Source: Gordionus sp. m RMFG-2023
Taxonomy: Eukaryota; Nematomorpha; Gordioida; Chordodea; Parachordodidae
Assembly (NCBI RefSeq): GCF_954871325.1
Contig: NC_088775.1
Span: 66,255,561-66,319,560, forward strand
Direction of reading: 5' to 3'
DNA: 64,000 nt
Part shown: piece after piece, positions 12,936 through 23,504 of the stretch
How the letters are laid out: every line of letters starts with the position of its first letter
Numbering within the stretch: the stretch's first letter is position 1
Made by a program: the position numbers and the translations under genes
Notes under the pieces: model-generated
What the model was told of the DNA's origin: nothing
Databases searched by the model: none
The model's input: the letters and a program-made list of their open reading frames with translations, nothing else

Positions 12936-14149
12936 TTTGGTATAATTTGATTTTTCAATTATTTGTTATGCATATAATTTTTATTTTTTATTTATGAAAA
13001 TAATAAAGATATGATAATGTGCCTTATATATTTTGCATTTGTAAATTTTTACTTATAAAATATAAGAGCCTACTTGCGATAAATGAATAATTTTAAATAT
13101 ATCATTTTTAAATTAAACTAGTTATTATTTCTAAAAAGAAAGGGGGGGGGGGGTAAAAATTTTTTAATTCCTAATTAGTAGTATCTCTGAAGATTTAAAT
13201 GTTTTCCTAATTTTTTCTATGATATTCATTCTTAAGTATGAATATTTGGATTTTGTATAAGTCATCCACACAATTACCAAAGAAAAAAAATCAATTAAAA
13301 ATTGTAATTTATAATGATGCATTAGTGGTAGAAAGTATTTAGGGGGTTTAGAAAAGCCCGCTAACACTCGCTTTAACAATCGTGATATGTAAACAAAATA
13401 TTTGTAAAACTCAGAAATTATGAAAAATAATTTAAAATTTGTCAAGAATTATATTCATGATCTTAAATCAAATAATAATTAAAATCTTGTGTTAAATTTA
13501 TAGTAGTTACATATTACTTAATATTTTTATAAGATTAGGAAAAATATATGTATCTGAATGTCTTAAATTTAAAAATGAGTTCCTTGCTCAATTTGCCCTG
13601 TATTTTCCTAGTTTCAAATGATATACCACTCATATCTAATACCAAATATTATAAACTAAGTTCAAGTTAAAAAAAAAGAATAAAATATAATAGCAGTATC
13701 AATATTAGAGGTTTGGAAATTTTTTTCTAATTATAAAAACTTTTTACTAGTCTGAAAATAAGTATAATTTTTTTTATATTTCTAGATTTTTAATGGTGGA
13801 GTCAAAAAGTAATGGAAGAAAAAATTTCTTACTGAATCCAAATATTTTATAACATCTTTCCAATATCAAAATTTTTTAAATAGGCTTAAAACAATTTTAA
13901 ATAAAATTTTCCTCATTGGAATAAAATATAATTGCAGTGACACCTTATTACTAGATCCAATGGTTTTAGAAAATCTTTAAATATCCAAAACTTTTTACAA
14001 GACTTTTAAACATAAATAAAATGTTTTTTTAATTTTTACATTTCAAGCGTGGTGTTAAAAAAAATGGCAATAGAAATATCTTTATAAAAATAATATTTTA
14101 GAACTTTATAATATTAAAAACCACTAAGATTAAAAGAAAGTTTAAAACA
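12936..14149. other. AT-rich stretch, no gene seen
   Basis: I find no coding homology. A 13-base G run sits near 13,141-13,153. From about 13,560 to 14,140 there are loosely repeated phrases about 110-120 nt apart (for example ATAAAATATAATWGCAGT), suggesting a decayed satellite, but I cannot define the unit with confidence. Confidence 0.5.
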
Positions 14150-14410
14150 ACTTAAAGATGACGATTATGACAATTGTCACTTTTCTAAGGTACATATTCA
14201 CTGAAAATTTAATTTAACATGTTTACAATATATATTTTTACCTATTTGCTTCAAAAAAATTCGAAAAAACTTAAAAATGACGATTATGACAATTGTCACT
14301 TTTCTAAGGATATTCACTGAAAATTTAATTTAACATGTTCACAACATATATTTTTACCTTTGCTTCAAAAAAATTCGAAAAACTTAAAGATGACGATTAT
14401 GACAAATTTT
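14150..14410 (-). repeat. TGACAATTGTCA satellite, about three units
   Basis: Two full units and part of a third, each with AACTTAAARATGACGATTA, the palindrome GACAATTGTC, then ACTTTTCTAAGG and CACTGAAAATTTAATTTAAC. Period is about 115 bp. This is the same family as the larger arrays near 44, 48 and 53 kb. Confidence 0.8.
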
Positions 14411-14411
14411 A

Positions 14412-14575
14412 ACGCAAGCCGACCCAGCAAGCCGACCCAATCGGGTCATGAGGCCCATTGGGTCGGGTGTGATCTATGGCTATGGGTTGGCTCGGGTTTA
14501 AGGTCGTTTTTTTTCGGCTCAAACCTTGCTGGGTTTTCGGCCAAGCCGACCCGACCCAGCAATTTAACAACACTA
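14412..14575. repeat. GC-rich MITE-like repeat with TTTAACAACACTA end
   Basis: A GC-rich island of repeated CCGACCC/GGGTCGG words, forming an imperfect inverted repeat (AGCCGACCCAGCAAGCCGAC at the left against the complementary words at the right). It ends in TTTAACAACACTA, a terminus also seen at 51.6, 58.2 and 58.6 kb. It probably derives from a non-autonomous DNA transposon. Confidence 0.55.
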
Positions 14576-14913
14576 CATCATGAGCTGTCCTTTGAACAAA
14601 GTTGGAATCAATATATCTCAGCATGTTTTTTCGTATAGACCGATATTGGTATATATAACTATATCTCGAGTTAGTTTTCACAATCTAAAGATTATGACCA
14701 ATTATAAAACAATAACTACAAACATTGTTGTGTAGCATCCAATTAATCACGACTTATGCTAGTAACTGATTGCATTGCCCATTCAACTAAGAATCTGGCT
14801 AAAAGACATTTGATAATTTTTGTATTATTCAGTTACAAAAAGATCTATTATTCAAATTATGATAATATTCAAATAAAAATGTTTTATTAAAATTATTACT
14901 TTTACTTTATTAT

Positions 14914-15382
14914 TGTGGTATTTGGACCGATGGGTCCCCCAGTCGGAATGAGAAAAATACAGTCCGTGATCGGGGGTCCGGGATGGTCGATGACGAGATC
15001 CAGGGGGCTTGGTTTTATCGTTTTAGTCATGGAATCACTTGGACAACGTAGTTAAAATAATATTTTCAAAGTTTATTCAACAAAGTAAAATTACAAAAAA
15101 AAATATCAATTTACAAAAACCACGAAAATAATTAATGATCCAAAAAGGTGTTTTGTTTTCAACCTTTATAATTTTTAAAACAAAAGGGAAAAAAAGTTGT
15201 TATTTAATCGCGATATAATCATTCATGAAACTGGTAAGAACCAGTTTCAAATGCAATATAAAAATAAGGTAAAATATATCAATTTCATAACAAAATAAAG
15301 GAAGATGGGAAAACAAAAGAAACAAGTAGAAAAAAAGAAATAAGTTGTACGGGACAAAGGGGGGGGGAGGTAGAACATAACA
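14914..15382 (-). repeat. 3' LTR of the gypsy element
   Basis: A direct copy of 20097-20570. On the minus strand it begins TGTTATGTTCTAC and ends ATACCACA. It carries a G-rich tract and a part resembling the R/U5 region. It abuts the left ATTAT target duplication. Confidence 0.93.
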
Positions 15383-15394
15383 CTCCTCCCCTCT
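15383..15394 (-). other. Polypurine tract next to the 3' LTR
   Basis: The minus strand reads AGAGGGGAGGAG directly before the 3' LTR, the expected place for second-strand priming in LTR elements. The same 14-bp core recurs at 16127-16140. Confidence 0.85.
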
Positions 15395-15458
15395 TAAATA
15401 CGGCTACCCTGCCGTCGGCGCCTATTTCATTCTTAATTCCTACGAAAATAAACCAAGA

Positions 15459-15978
15459 CGGCATTCGCCGCACCGCTGGTTTAGAGCGGATTTAATAACG
15501 AAGGTAAACCCTACCTTAAGTCAATAAAATAAATAAAACGACATTCGCCGCACCGCTGGTTTAGAGCGGATTTAATAACGAAGGTAAATCCTACCTTAAG
15601 TCAATAAAATAAATAAAACGGCATTCGCCGCACCGCTGGTTTAGAGCGGATTTAATAACGAAGGTAAACCCTACCTTAAGTCAATAAAATAAATAAAACG
15701 ACATTCGCTGCACCGCTGGTTTAGAGCGGATTTAATAACGAAGGTAAATCCTACCTTAAGTCAATAAAATAAATAAAACGGCATTCGCCGCACCGCTGGT
15801 TTAGAGCGGATTTAATAACGAAGGTAAACCCTACCTTAAGTCAATAAAATAAATAAAACGACATTCGCCGCACCCCTGGTTTAGAGCGGATTTAATAACG
15901 AAGGTAAATCCTACCTTAAGTCAATAAAATAAATAAAACGGCATTCGCCGCACCGCTGGTTTAGAGCGGATTTAATTA
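15459..15978 (-). repeat. 80-bp satellite, 6.5 copies in a 160-bp higher-order pattern
   Basis: Units start at 15459, 15539, 15619, 15699, 15779, 15859 and 15939 (partial). Copies alternate between type A (GGCATTCG with AAACCCTACC) and type B (GACATTCG with AAATCCTACC), so the true period is 160 bp. Each unit carries two short dyads, CCGCTGGTTTAGAGCGG and AAGGTAAACCCTACCTT. The array lies inside the gypsy element, between the coding region and the 3' LTR. Confidence 0.95.
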
Positions 15979-16126
15979 CGTCTAACTTTTGAAAATACGT
16001 GGTGGAAATATAAAAAAAAGGGATTTGTAATAGGTGGATGACCACACAAAAAAAAAATCAATATATATATAAAATCAAAATACAATGTTTGAAAAAAAAG
16101 GTGTTTTTTTGTGGAAATACGGCATT

Positions 16127-16140
16127 CTCCTCCCCTCTTA
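16127..16140 (-). other. Second copy of the polypurine tract
   Basis: The minus strand reads TAAGAGGGGAGGAG, identical to the tract adjoining the 3' LTR and followed by a similar GGGTAGCC context. It brackets the 80-bp satellite with the true tract, implying that the block between them (about 745 bp) was inserted or duplicated there. Confidence 0.75.
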
Positions 16141-17240
16141 AATTGGGCTACCCCGGGGTGGTAGGTCCAAGAGCTCTTGTGGGTTATTTGAAATTTGTTG
16201 AGTCTGTTTGTACGCAGTCGTTTTGTCTGGTACGTTGGGTTCGAGAAATGTGAGTACTTGGGCTTCTTCCTCCTTGTTGGGATCTTTGGTGGCTTTGAGA
16301 CAGTTGGGGATGGGCGATTCGATCGGTTGGCGAATAAAGTGAGAACTTCCATGTTTGTTAGGGAATGGGTCGTCTATATGTGTTAGCTCTTCTTCTTGAT
16401 TTTCGAGTTCCCGTCGAGGTCGGATATCTCGGCGATGGTATCGTAGGGCTTTTTGAGCTATTTCTACGTAATAAACGACAGGTCCTAGAACCTCTATTAT
16501 AGTTCCTTTTTCCCATCGTGGGTTGGGAATGCTTGGGGGTGTTCGAACCCATACTAGATTTCCCTTTCTTAGATAGGGCTGAACCGGGTAGTATGTGGTG
16601 CGAAATGCTGATTTTTCATGGAGGAGGTCTAATGGTCGTCTGATCTCGCAACCAAGATATCGCATGGCTGGGGTTTGCTTCGTGGTTGGATGCGGAGTGT
16701 TTCTATAGGCTATTAGAAAGTTGGTTAGCTGGGTTTGAATTTCTGTGCGGGGAAACCCTCTTATAGCATTTTTAAAGGTTCGTACGAATCGTTCCGCTAT
16801 TCCATTACTTTGGGGGGAGTACGGGGGGGGGTGTAGATATGGGTTATTCCATGGCGGTCACAATATTGGTTGAATTCGTGGCTGACAAACTGAGGTCCGT
16901 TGTCGGTTATGAGGTTTCGCGGATAGCCTAGGTGATTAAAAATGCATTCTAAAGCTGTTAGGAGGGCCTTGGATGTAGTGTTATTCAAGCGGGCTATTTC
17001 TGGCCATTTGGAATAGGCATCTACTAGAATTAGCCAATGTACTTTAATGTATGGGTCCAGCGAGGTCAACGTGTACCATTTCTCCCACTGTGCGGGCGAC
17101 GGGCCAGTGGTGTAGTAATCTCTGGGGGAAGTTTTCTTTGAATAGTTGACAACGGTTGCACATTTCACTGATTTTTGTGATATCCTTATTTAATCGGGGC
17201 CACCAGACATAAATCCTCGCGGTTTCCTTCATTCGAAAAT
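16141..17240 (-). pseudogene. Gypsy pol: integrase region (fossil)
   Basis: This region carries the integrase domains in order: the zinc-binding end with YVWWPRLNKDI and MCNRCQLF, the catalytic core with LVDAYSKWPEI and ITDNGPQFVSHEF (the second Asp of the D,D-35-E triad), and a C-terminal part with NLVWVRTPPS and YVEIAQKALRYHRRDIRP, which resembles the strand-rich DNA-binding domain used for insertion. The product would join element DNA into the host chromosome. The region is broken in a few places and is treated as a fossil. Confidence 0.85.
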
Positions 17241-17343
17241 TCCCGGGTGTCCACTATGAATCTCTTGTAAGATAGCGGGTCATAAGGTTTTGGGAATGAT
17301 TAACCGGGTTCCCCGGACAATTATATCCCCGTCTATTGACAAT

Positions 17344-19461
17344 TCATCTTTCATGTTCCAATATTCTTGTAATTCGGTGGTTGTTATCTTGGGGGGGGGG
17401 GTAGCCATTTCGTATAATTTCTTTGATCTGTGATAATTCTGGGTCTTGCATGGTTATGGATTCTATTTTATCTCTAGTGAAGGGTAGGTCTTTAATACGG
17501 GTCTGTAGAATTTGGTTTACATCGGTTTCGTCTTGATGGTCGATGTTAGGTAGCGGTAGTCGGGAAAGAGCGTCGACATTCATTTTTGTGGGCCCTGTTT
17601 TGTAATGGATCTTGAAATTGAAGCCCGATAATGTTACTCCCCATCGTTGTAATCTTGCGGAAGTCATGGTAGGGATCCCAATTTTTTTCCCGTATATGGC
17701 TAGTAGGGGCTTATGGTCTGTGTTTATGATGAATTGTCTTCCTAGCAGGAATTGTCGGAATCTCTTAACGGCAAAAATAATGGCCAAGGCTTCTTTCTCT
17801 ACGGTGGAATAGTTGATTTCGGCCTTTGATAACGTTCGGGAAGCATAGGCTATAGGTTTTTCGATATCGTTATCCCATAGATGTGATAGCACGGCTCCTA
17901 AACCATAAGCGGAAGCATCACAAGATAGAGTGAGGGTGGTTTCGAGGTTATAATTGCAAAGGATTTGGGGGGAAATCAATAGGGTCTTGATGGAATTGAA
18001 GCTGTCAGATGTGGTTTGGTTCCAATTGAACTTTACCCCTTGGTGTAATAGATCGTATAACGGTTTAGCTATGGTAGACATGTTTGGTATAAATTTTGCA
18101 TAGTAGGTAACGAGACCAATGAAGGATCGCACTTCGTGAACGTTTTTTGGAACGGGACAATTTTTGATGGATTCTGTTGTTCTAGGACTAGGGGTTAACC
18201 CGTCTGCATTAATGATGTGTCCCAAATATTCCACTGAGGGTTGCGCTAATTTGCATTTTTTTAGATTTATTCTTAAATTAAAATCATCCAATCGTGTGAA
18301 GAGCTGATGCAAATTGAACCAGTGTTCCGCCGGAGTTTTCCCTGATACTAGAATATCGTCTAAATAAGTCACGGTCTTTTTAAGACCGGCTGTTACAATG
18401 TCCATCGTTCGTTGAAAAATCATTGGGGCGGAGGAAATACCAAAAGGAAGTCTATTAAAATTGAATAGGCCTAGATGGGTGCTAATTGTTAACAGTTCAC
18501 TTGTAGTTTTTGTGACTGGTATATGGGTGTATGCTTCTTTTAGATCTATCACCGAAAAAATAGTACCTTCCTGTAGTGTTTCATAAATATCTTCGATTCG
18601 GGGGATAGGATAACATTCGGGCCTGACCCATGGGTTCAGAGTAACTTTGTAATCAATGCAAAGGCGTATGGAATTGTCCGACTTTTGAATGGGCACAACT
18701 GGCGATCCCCATTTACTGTATCGGCATTTACTAATAATCGCTTGGTTTTCCCAGTCCTTAAGTATTTGTTCAATTTGCGACTTTAGTGCATAGGGTACCG
18801 ATCGGGGTTTGACGAACTGGGGTTGTGCGTTGGGAAGGAGATTAACGTCTATTTTGCTTGGGAAACTTCCTAAGGTATCCGAAAAAATTAGTGGGAAACT
18901 TTTTTTAAGCTGTTTAATTTCTTGATCCTTGGAGGTGATGTCTTGTAGGATCGTGGGTATCTTGTTTAGAACATCCCTACCTACTATGGAGGTGGGGGAG
19001 TTATTAATTACTAGGATATTTGTTGAATGTGTGCTGTCCTGGTAGCTTATTATTGCTGGGAAGTGCCCTATGGGTTGAATGTCATGTCCTGAAAATGATT
19101 TTAGAACTACCTGGGTGTCCTCCATTGGGATAAGGTTGAAAAGTATATTATGCGTTTGATTACTAATGATTGTTACATCTGAGCCTGTATCTATAACCAT
19201 TTCTAATGGTATACCATTTATTTTTACCGTTACCCGGAACGAATGGTTTTTGTCGATATCCGCTTCATTTGTCATCATGTTTATGTGTTTATACTCTTTG
19301 TTTTCTACCTTTTTAGTCTCGGGTAGTACTCTGTTAGTCGCTGGGTAGGCTATTGCCGGGAAATTGGGTTGGGTCGGAGGTATATTTCGAGGAGTATACT
19401 GAGAGGAGTTATAATTGTTGAAAGTTTGTTTTATTGGGCAATTGAATCTATAATGCCCCAC
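17344..19461 (-). CDS. Gypsy pol: protease, reverse transcriptase, RNase H
   Basis: An open frame of about 705 residues. It starts at a nucleocapsid-type knuckle (GHYRFNCP), followed by an aspartic protease with MVIDTGSDVTIIS near residue 85. The RT follows, with SVIDLKEAYTHIPVT, FGISSAPMIFQRTM and the active site TYLDDILVSG near residue 370. RNase H comes last, with LSCDASAYGLGAVLSH and YSTVEKEALAII, then INTDHKPLLAI. The domain order fits Ty3/gypsy. It is in a different frame from gag with a short overlap, as expected where the family uses ribosomal frameshifting. Part of a fossil element. Confidence 0.92.
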   Translation of the reverse strand: MGHYRFNCPIKQTFNNYNSSQYTPRNIPPTQPNFPAIAYPATNRVLPETKKVENKEYKHINMMTNEADIDKNHSFRVTVKINGIPLEMVIDTGSDVTIISNQTHNILFNLIPMEDTQVVLKSFSGHDIQPIGHFPAIISYQDSTHSTNILVINNSPTSIVGRDVLNKIPTILQDITSKDQEIKQLKKSFPLIFSDTLGSFPSKIDVNLLPNAQPQFVKPRSVPYALKSQIEQILKDWENQAIISKCRYSKWGSPVVPIQKSDNSIRLCIDYKVTLNPWVRPECYPIPRIEDIYETLQEGTIFSVIDLKEAYTHIPVTKTTSELLTISTHLGLFNFNRLPFGISSAPMIFQRTMDIVTAGLKKTVTYLDDILVSGKTPAEHWFNLHQLFTRLDDFNLRINLKKCKLAQPSVEYLGHIINADGLTPSPRTTESIKNCPVPKNVHEVRSFIGLVTYYAKFIPNMSTIAKPLYDLLHQGVKFNWNQTTSDSFNSIKTLLISPQILCNYNLETTLTLSCDASAYGLGAVLSHLWDNDIEKPIAYASRTLSKAEINYSTVEKEALAIIFAVKRFRQFLLGRQFIINTDHKPLLAIYGKKIGIPTMTSARLQRWGVTLSGFNFKIHYKTGPTKMNVDALSRLPLPNIDHQDETDVNQILQTRIKDLPFTRDKIESITMQDPELSQIKEIIRNGYPPPQDNNHRITRILEHER

Positions 19462-20213
19462 GTTCCCGCAATTGTAACAGGTTGGGTTATCATTCCGTGG
19501 GAAATTCCGACGTGGGGGTTGATAGTAATTCTCAAATGTTTGCGGGGTGTTTTGAAGATGTGTATAGTGGGTATGTTTATTTGGTTGCTGTAGGCGTGGT
19601 TTGTCGCATTATTTTGGTTAACGGCCATTTCCCAGGTTTGCGCAATTTTTAACTTCCCTTTAAACGTTATATTATCGGACGTGATTACGTGACCTCTTAT
19701 TCCGGAGGATTGTATCCCCGCTCCGAATTGGGAGGACAGGAAAAGGTCCCAGCTGCCTAGATCGCACTGTGAGGCCAAAGCTATCAAAGCTTCCGCATAT
19801 TCAGTAATCGTTTCGCCATCTTGCTGGATGCGTTGACGAAGCTTGTTGATTGATAGACCTTTGTTGTTATTATTGTTTCCCAAAATCGTTTTTACGTCCT
19901 CTATTGACATTTCCAACATAGGCCTTGGTGAAAAGGCTAACTTTAATTTTGAATATAGGCTGTGACCGCATGATGATAAGAATAAGGATAGTAAATTTGC
20001 CTCAGGTTGATGTCGGTGGATAAGCATAAAACGTTCGAGGTAATGATCTGTTGGTTCTTCCGGGTCGTAGATTATCGAATGTACGTTGGGCGCCAGTGTG
20101 ATATTTGGATCGATGGGTCCCCCAGTCTGAATGGGAAAAATACAGCCCGTGATCGGGGGTCCGGGATGGTCGATGACGGGATCCAGGGGGCCGGGTTTTA
20201 TCGTTTTAGTCAT
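19431..20213 (-). CDS. Gypsy gag
   Basis: An open frame of about 260 residues upstream of pol. It contains a retrotransposon-gag-like helical core: EPTDHYLERFMLIHRH, LRQRIQQDGETITEYAEAL and LASQCDLGS. It would form the particle that packages element RNA. Its ATG (20211-20213) lies inside the 5' LTR, and the frame runs through the LTR end and the primer-binding site, which codes the residues LAPNV. I chose this start because it is the first ATG of the open frame; an internal start after the LTR cannot be excluded. Confidence 0.8.
   Translation of the reverse strand: MTKTIKPGPLDPVIDHPGPPITGCIFPIQTGGPIDPNITLAPNVHSIIYDPEEPTDHYLERFMLIHRHQPEANLLSLFLSSCGHSLYSKLKLAFSPRPMLEMSIEDVKTILGNNNNNKGLSINKLRQRIQQDGETITEYAEALIALASQCDLGSWDLFLSSQFGAGIQSSGIRGHVITSDNITFKGKLKIAQTWEMAVNQNNATNHAYSNQINIPTIHIFKTPRKHLRITINPHVGISHGMITQPVTIAGTWGIIDSIAQ
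20083..20095 (-). other. Primer-binding site, tRNA-Lys type
   Basis: The minus strand reads TGGCGCCCAACGT one nucleotide inside the 5' LTR. The start TGGCGCCCAACG matches the 3' end complement of tRNA-Lys used by several retroelements. Confidence 0.85.
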
Positions 20214-20570
20214 GGAATCACTTGGACAACGTAGTTAAAATAATATTTTCAAAGTTTATTCAACAAAGTAAAATTACAAAAAAAAAATATCAATTTACAA
20301 AAACCACGAAAATAATTAATGATCCAAAAAGGTGTTTTGTTTTCAACCTTTATAATTTTTAAAACAAAAGGGGAAAAAAAAGTTGTTATTTAATCGCGAT
20401 ATAATCATTCATGAAACTGGTAAGAACCAGTTTCAAGTGCAATATAAAAATAAGGTAAAATATATCAATTTCATAACAAAATAAAGGAAGATGGGAAAAC
20501 AAAAGAAACAAGTAGAAAAAAAAGAAATAAGTTGTACGGGACAAGGGGGGGGGGGAGGTAGAACATAACA
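20097..20570 (-). repeat. 5' LTR of the gypsy element
   Basis: A direct copy of 14914-15382 with about ten substitutions and small homopolymer length changes. It begins TGTTATGTTC and ends ATATCACA on the minus strand, and abuts ATTAT at 20571-20575. Confidence 0.93.
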
Positions 20571-20916
20571 ATTATTAAGTCTTAGACTATGCAAATGAGA
20601 TGAAAACGCATGATAATTGTAGATTTTTCATACTTTAAGAGTTTAACGATCGGAATTTATCACTTTTTATTTTTCGCTTATAAATTTCTTAATTTTAATC
20701 TTTTTCTTATTTTTTTATTTTTATTTTTTTACCTTTTATATTAATTTATAATTGATTAATTTATAATTAGTAATATTTAATAAAGGAATTAGAATTTATA
20801 TTAGTATTTAATTTTATTTCTTTTATTTTAATTTTAGGCTCCAAATTTCTCAAATATTACAATAATAATTAAGGATAGTACTTTTTTGATACTTGCCAAT
20901 TCGCTCCATGAACAAT

Positions 20917-21070
20917 ATTCTCCTCCAGTGCTTTACGTCTGACTATTTTTCATAAATAACGAAAGTAAAATAAAAATTATGCTATTTTATCATTTTCATA
21001 TTTTTTGAATATAAAAATGATACCCCCCCCCCCCCCCCATTTTAAAGCAATAAAGCACTGGCGGAGAAAA
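20917..21070. repeat. Small foldback MITE
   Basis: The left end TCTCCTCCAGTGCTTTA (from 20919) is complementary to the right end TAAAGCACTGGCGGAGA (to about 21067) with one or two mismatches. The interior contains a C run of 17 near 21,023. It has no coding capacity. Confidence 0.65.
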
Positions 21071-23041
21071 GTGACTAAATTTAAAAAGGGAACATGGAAT
21101 GGAGGAAAGATTTTATAGATGATTAGAATCAATGATTTGCAACAACTGGCAACTGGAGAATGAATACTAAGATCAAAATTTTCAATCTAAACAATTTGTG
21201 ATATGAGGAGCAATTTATTAATTTTTAAACAGTATCAGAATAATAAATAAAAAATTTAATGAGATATAAAAATGTAAATTTGTGTTTTTTTATAAGACAA
21301 ATAATTTTTTAAGTAATTTTTTCGATAAGATTGATTATTAGATATCGAATTGATGTAACTGGGCAAAAATTTCCAAAAAAATATGATTATATAGCTGCAT
21401 CTAAAATTTTAAAGGTTTTTACCTTAAAAATTTATAATATATTGCAGAAATATCGTTTAGAATAAAATAGGAGACTAGTGAAAACCCAGATCAAAATATC
21501 TAGATTTTTTAAAAATCTCTGGTGTGCTGTATACTCCAAAAAATACTCAAGGGTTACATTTAAAATATTTCTTTATAAGCTTAAATCAAATATCTTATAT
21601 AATCATAACTAGTGATGAAATATCGCTCAATTTGTGCCAATTTTTAAAAAATATAACGCAAGCCTGAAGATTCTGCTCATAGGATGGCACAAAGGTTTGG
21701 ACGGCTTAAACAATATCTGGCAAAAATATTGAATTCGCCGTATTAAAAAATAGGTTCAAATGGGGCGATTCTGTATCACTAATTACAACGTTCAAAAATA
21801 TGAACCAAAGAGTCAAATATGAAATTTATTTATAAAATTAAATATAAAAATTCTTTAATTAATTCTAATATAAATAAAGAATAAAGAATAAATATATATT
21901 TAATAATTAATGTTTTAGCCAAGAATAGGATATAATTTTTTCATTTTCAAATTCTTCATTCATCATAGTTATGTAGTCCTATAAATTTTTAGTCATAATA
22001 AATCTGCAATACATTTAAAATAGACTAACTTTATTAAAAGTTTTCATTTTATTAATAATTGCATCAAAATCTAAATTAGAAGCTTTAGCTTTATCTAGCA
22101 TGGTCATTTGAATATACCTACATAGTTTATAAAATATTTAATTAATAATCATATAATTCAAATAAATTATCTAAGTCTATAATGAGGTATTCTTCATTTT
22201 ATGAAGTAACACAATTTTCAAACTTTTATTTAAAATATCATACTTAACGGCAAATATATTTGTTATATAAACATGTTTTGTTAATATAGTTTAACATATA
22301 AATAATAAAATTCAAACAATATCATATCTAGGAGACATTCATAGTTTAATTCATAAAATAGGGTTTACTAACTGAAAACACGTATGAGCAAATTATGTGT
22401 AAAACAATTTATATGTAAATTTAAAAAGAAAAGTTTGCATAGAAAGCAGCCTTTTAAAAATAAACTTATAAAAAGCTTAAAATTTATTTTTCAAATAATT
22501 TATAAATTGAAATATTTTTTTTAAAAAAAAGGAATGTAAGTATTAGAGATCTGCATAGTCTAGCTCAAAATTCCAAAATATCTTAAAAAGTCATAAAATT
22601 TCATAAAATAAATATTACATAAATAAATTTTTTTATAAAATCATAAATTATTTTTTTTGCAGACTAGGCGAAATAAGTTTAATTATACACCCCAAATAAC
22701 CAAAATCAATCTTAATGGATAAGTTTAAAGCATTCAGATTTATAGAGATTATATTTAACCCACCTTTGACCCTAGTTCAGATATTGGTGGAACATATTCA
22801 TCATTTTGATCTAGAACATTTTTTTTCACCTTGTTATGCAATTTACATATTTTAAGCTGTTATGTTTTATTTATTTTCAATATATATCAATTCCTAATTT
22901 GAATAAGCCCGTTTGGTTCTAAAAAATATGTAAACGATTTAACACTAAAATAAAAAATATATATAATTTTATAATGTTTAGACATTATTTTAAATGCATA
23001 TAAGGAGTTTTTAAAGAATCTCACTCAAAGGATCAAGGATC
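21071..23041. other. AT-rich stretch, no gene seen
   Basis: No coding homology, RNA gene or clear repeat is recognised over about 2 kb. A slightly more GC-rich patch at 21,640-21,790 could be an old repeat, but I cannot classify it. Confidence 0.5.
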
Positions 23042-23204
23042 GGGTAATTCCATATTAAATCACAACTTTTCAGCCCGACCCTTTTAATTTTGATAAAATT
23101 TTGCATATTGAATGAGCATCATGCTTACTTGGTACTTACAGTTTCTGAGATATCAGTTGTCAAAAAAGCTAAAAAATGCCCCTTTTCGAAAAATAAAAGG
23201 CTAA
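23042..23204. repeat. Isolated terminus related to the long-TIR transposons
   Basis: The start GGGTAATTCCATATTAAATC, then CCCGACCCTTTTAATTTTGA and AAAATTTTG, parallels the ends of the elements at 23.5-27.1 and 28.0-32.1 kb (GGGTSATTCCACRTC, then TTTTCGGCCGACC). It is probably a truncated related element or the outer end of the first one, separated by the repeat at 23,205. Confidence 0.45.
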
Positions 23205-23405
23205 AAATTAGGATTGCACCGATCCATAATTTTTTCACCGATCCGATATTTATTTCATACATCATTGATACGATATTTACATAGATTTTTTTTCATTATT
23301 TTATATTAGGGCTTTGCCGATATTAATTATCGGATCTGCACCGATATTTAGCGTTTTCCAAAAATATCGGATCGAGCCGATACCTGTATAAACCGATCCG
23401 ATCTT
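23205..23405. repeat. MITE-like repeat rich in CCGAT/ATCGG
   Basis: It begins AGGATTGCACCGATCC and is filled with ACCGATAT, TATCGGATC and GAGCCGATACC words, ending near CCGATCCGATC. The words are mutually complementary, so the whole can fold. It has no coding capacity. Confidence 0.6.
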
Positions 23406-23504
23406 TTTACTTTTCTTTTTTTGTTATTTTATGTTATGTATATTTATTTTACATTATTATAATATTTTCTAAAAATTTTTTTTAAAACAATGCAAAACAA
23501 ATCA

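Larger units (their letters stand above)
14914..20570 (-). mobile_element. Ty3/gypsy LTR retrotransposon fossil, nearly whole
   Basis: The element reads on the minus strand. It is bounded by direct LTRs of 469 and 474 bp that begin TG and end CA, and by a 5-bp target duplication ATTAT (14909-14913 and 20571-20575). It has a primer site of tRNA-Lys type, a polypurine tract, gag, and pol in the order protease, reverse transcriptase, RNase H, integrase, which defines Ty3/gypsy. No envelope gene is seen. The LTRs differ by about ten substitutions plus small length changes in homopolymers by eye, roughly 2%, so it is young relative to its surroundings. The coding part looks broken in a handful of places, about three or four. 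Confidence 0.93.

Noticed and set aside
14360-14681. Two opposing ORFs of about 90 codons
   Set aside because: Both lie in the GC-rich MITE-like repeat, where lack of stops is due to GGGTCGG words.
15459-15978. Regular direct repeats considered as a CRISPR array
   Set aside because: The 80-bp units are adjacent with no unique spacers, lie inside a eukaryotic LTR element, and there are no cas genes.
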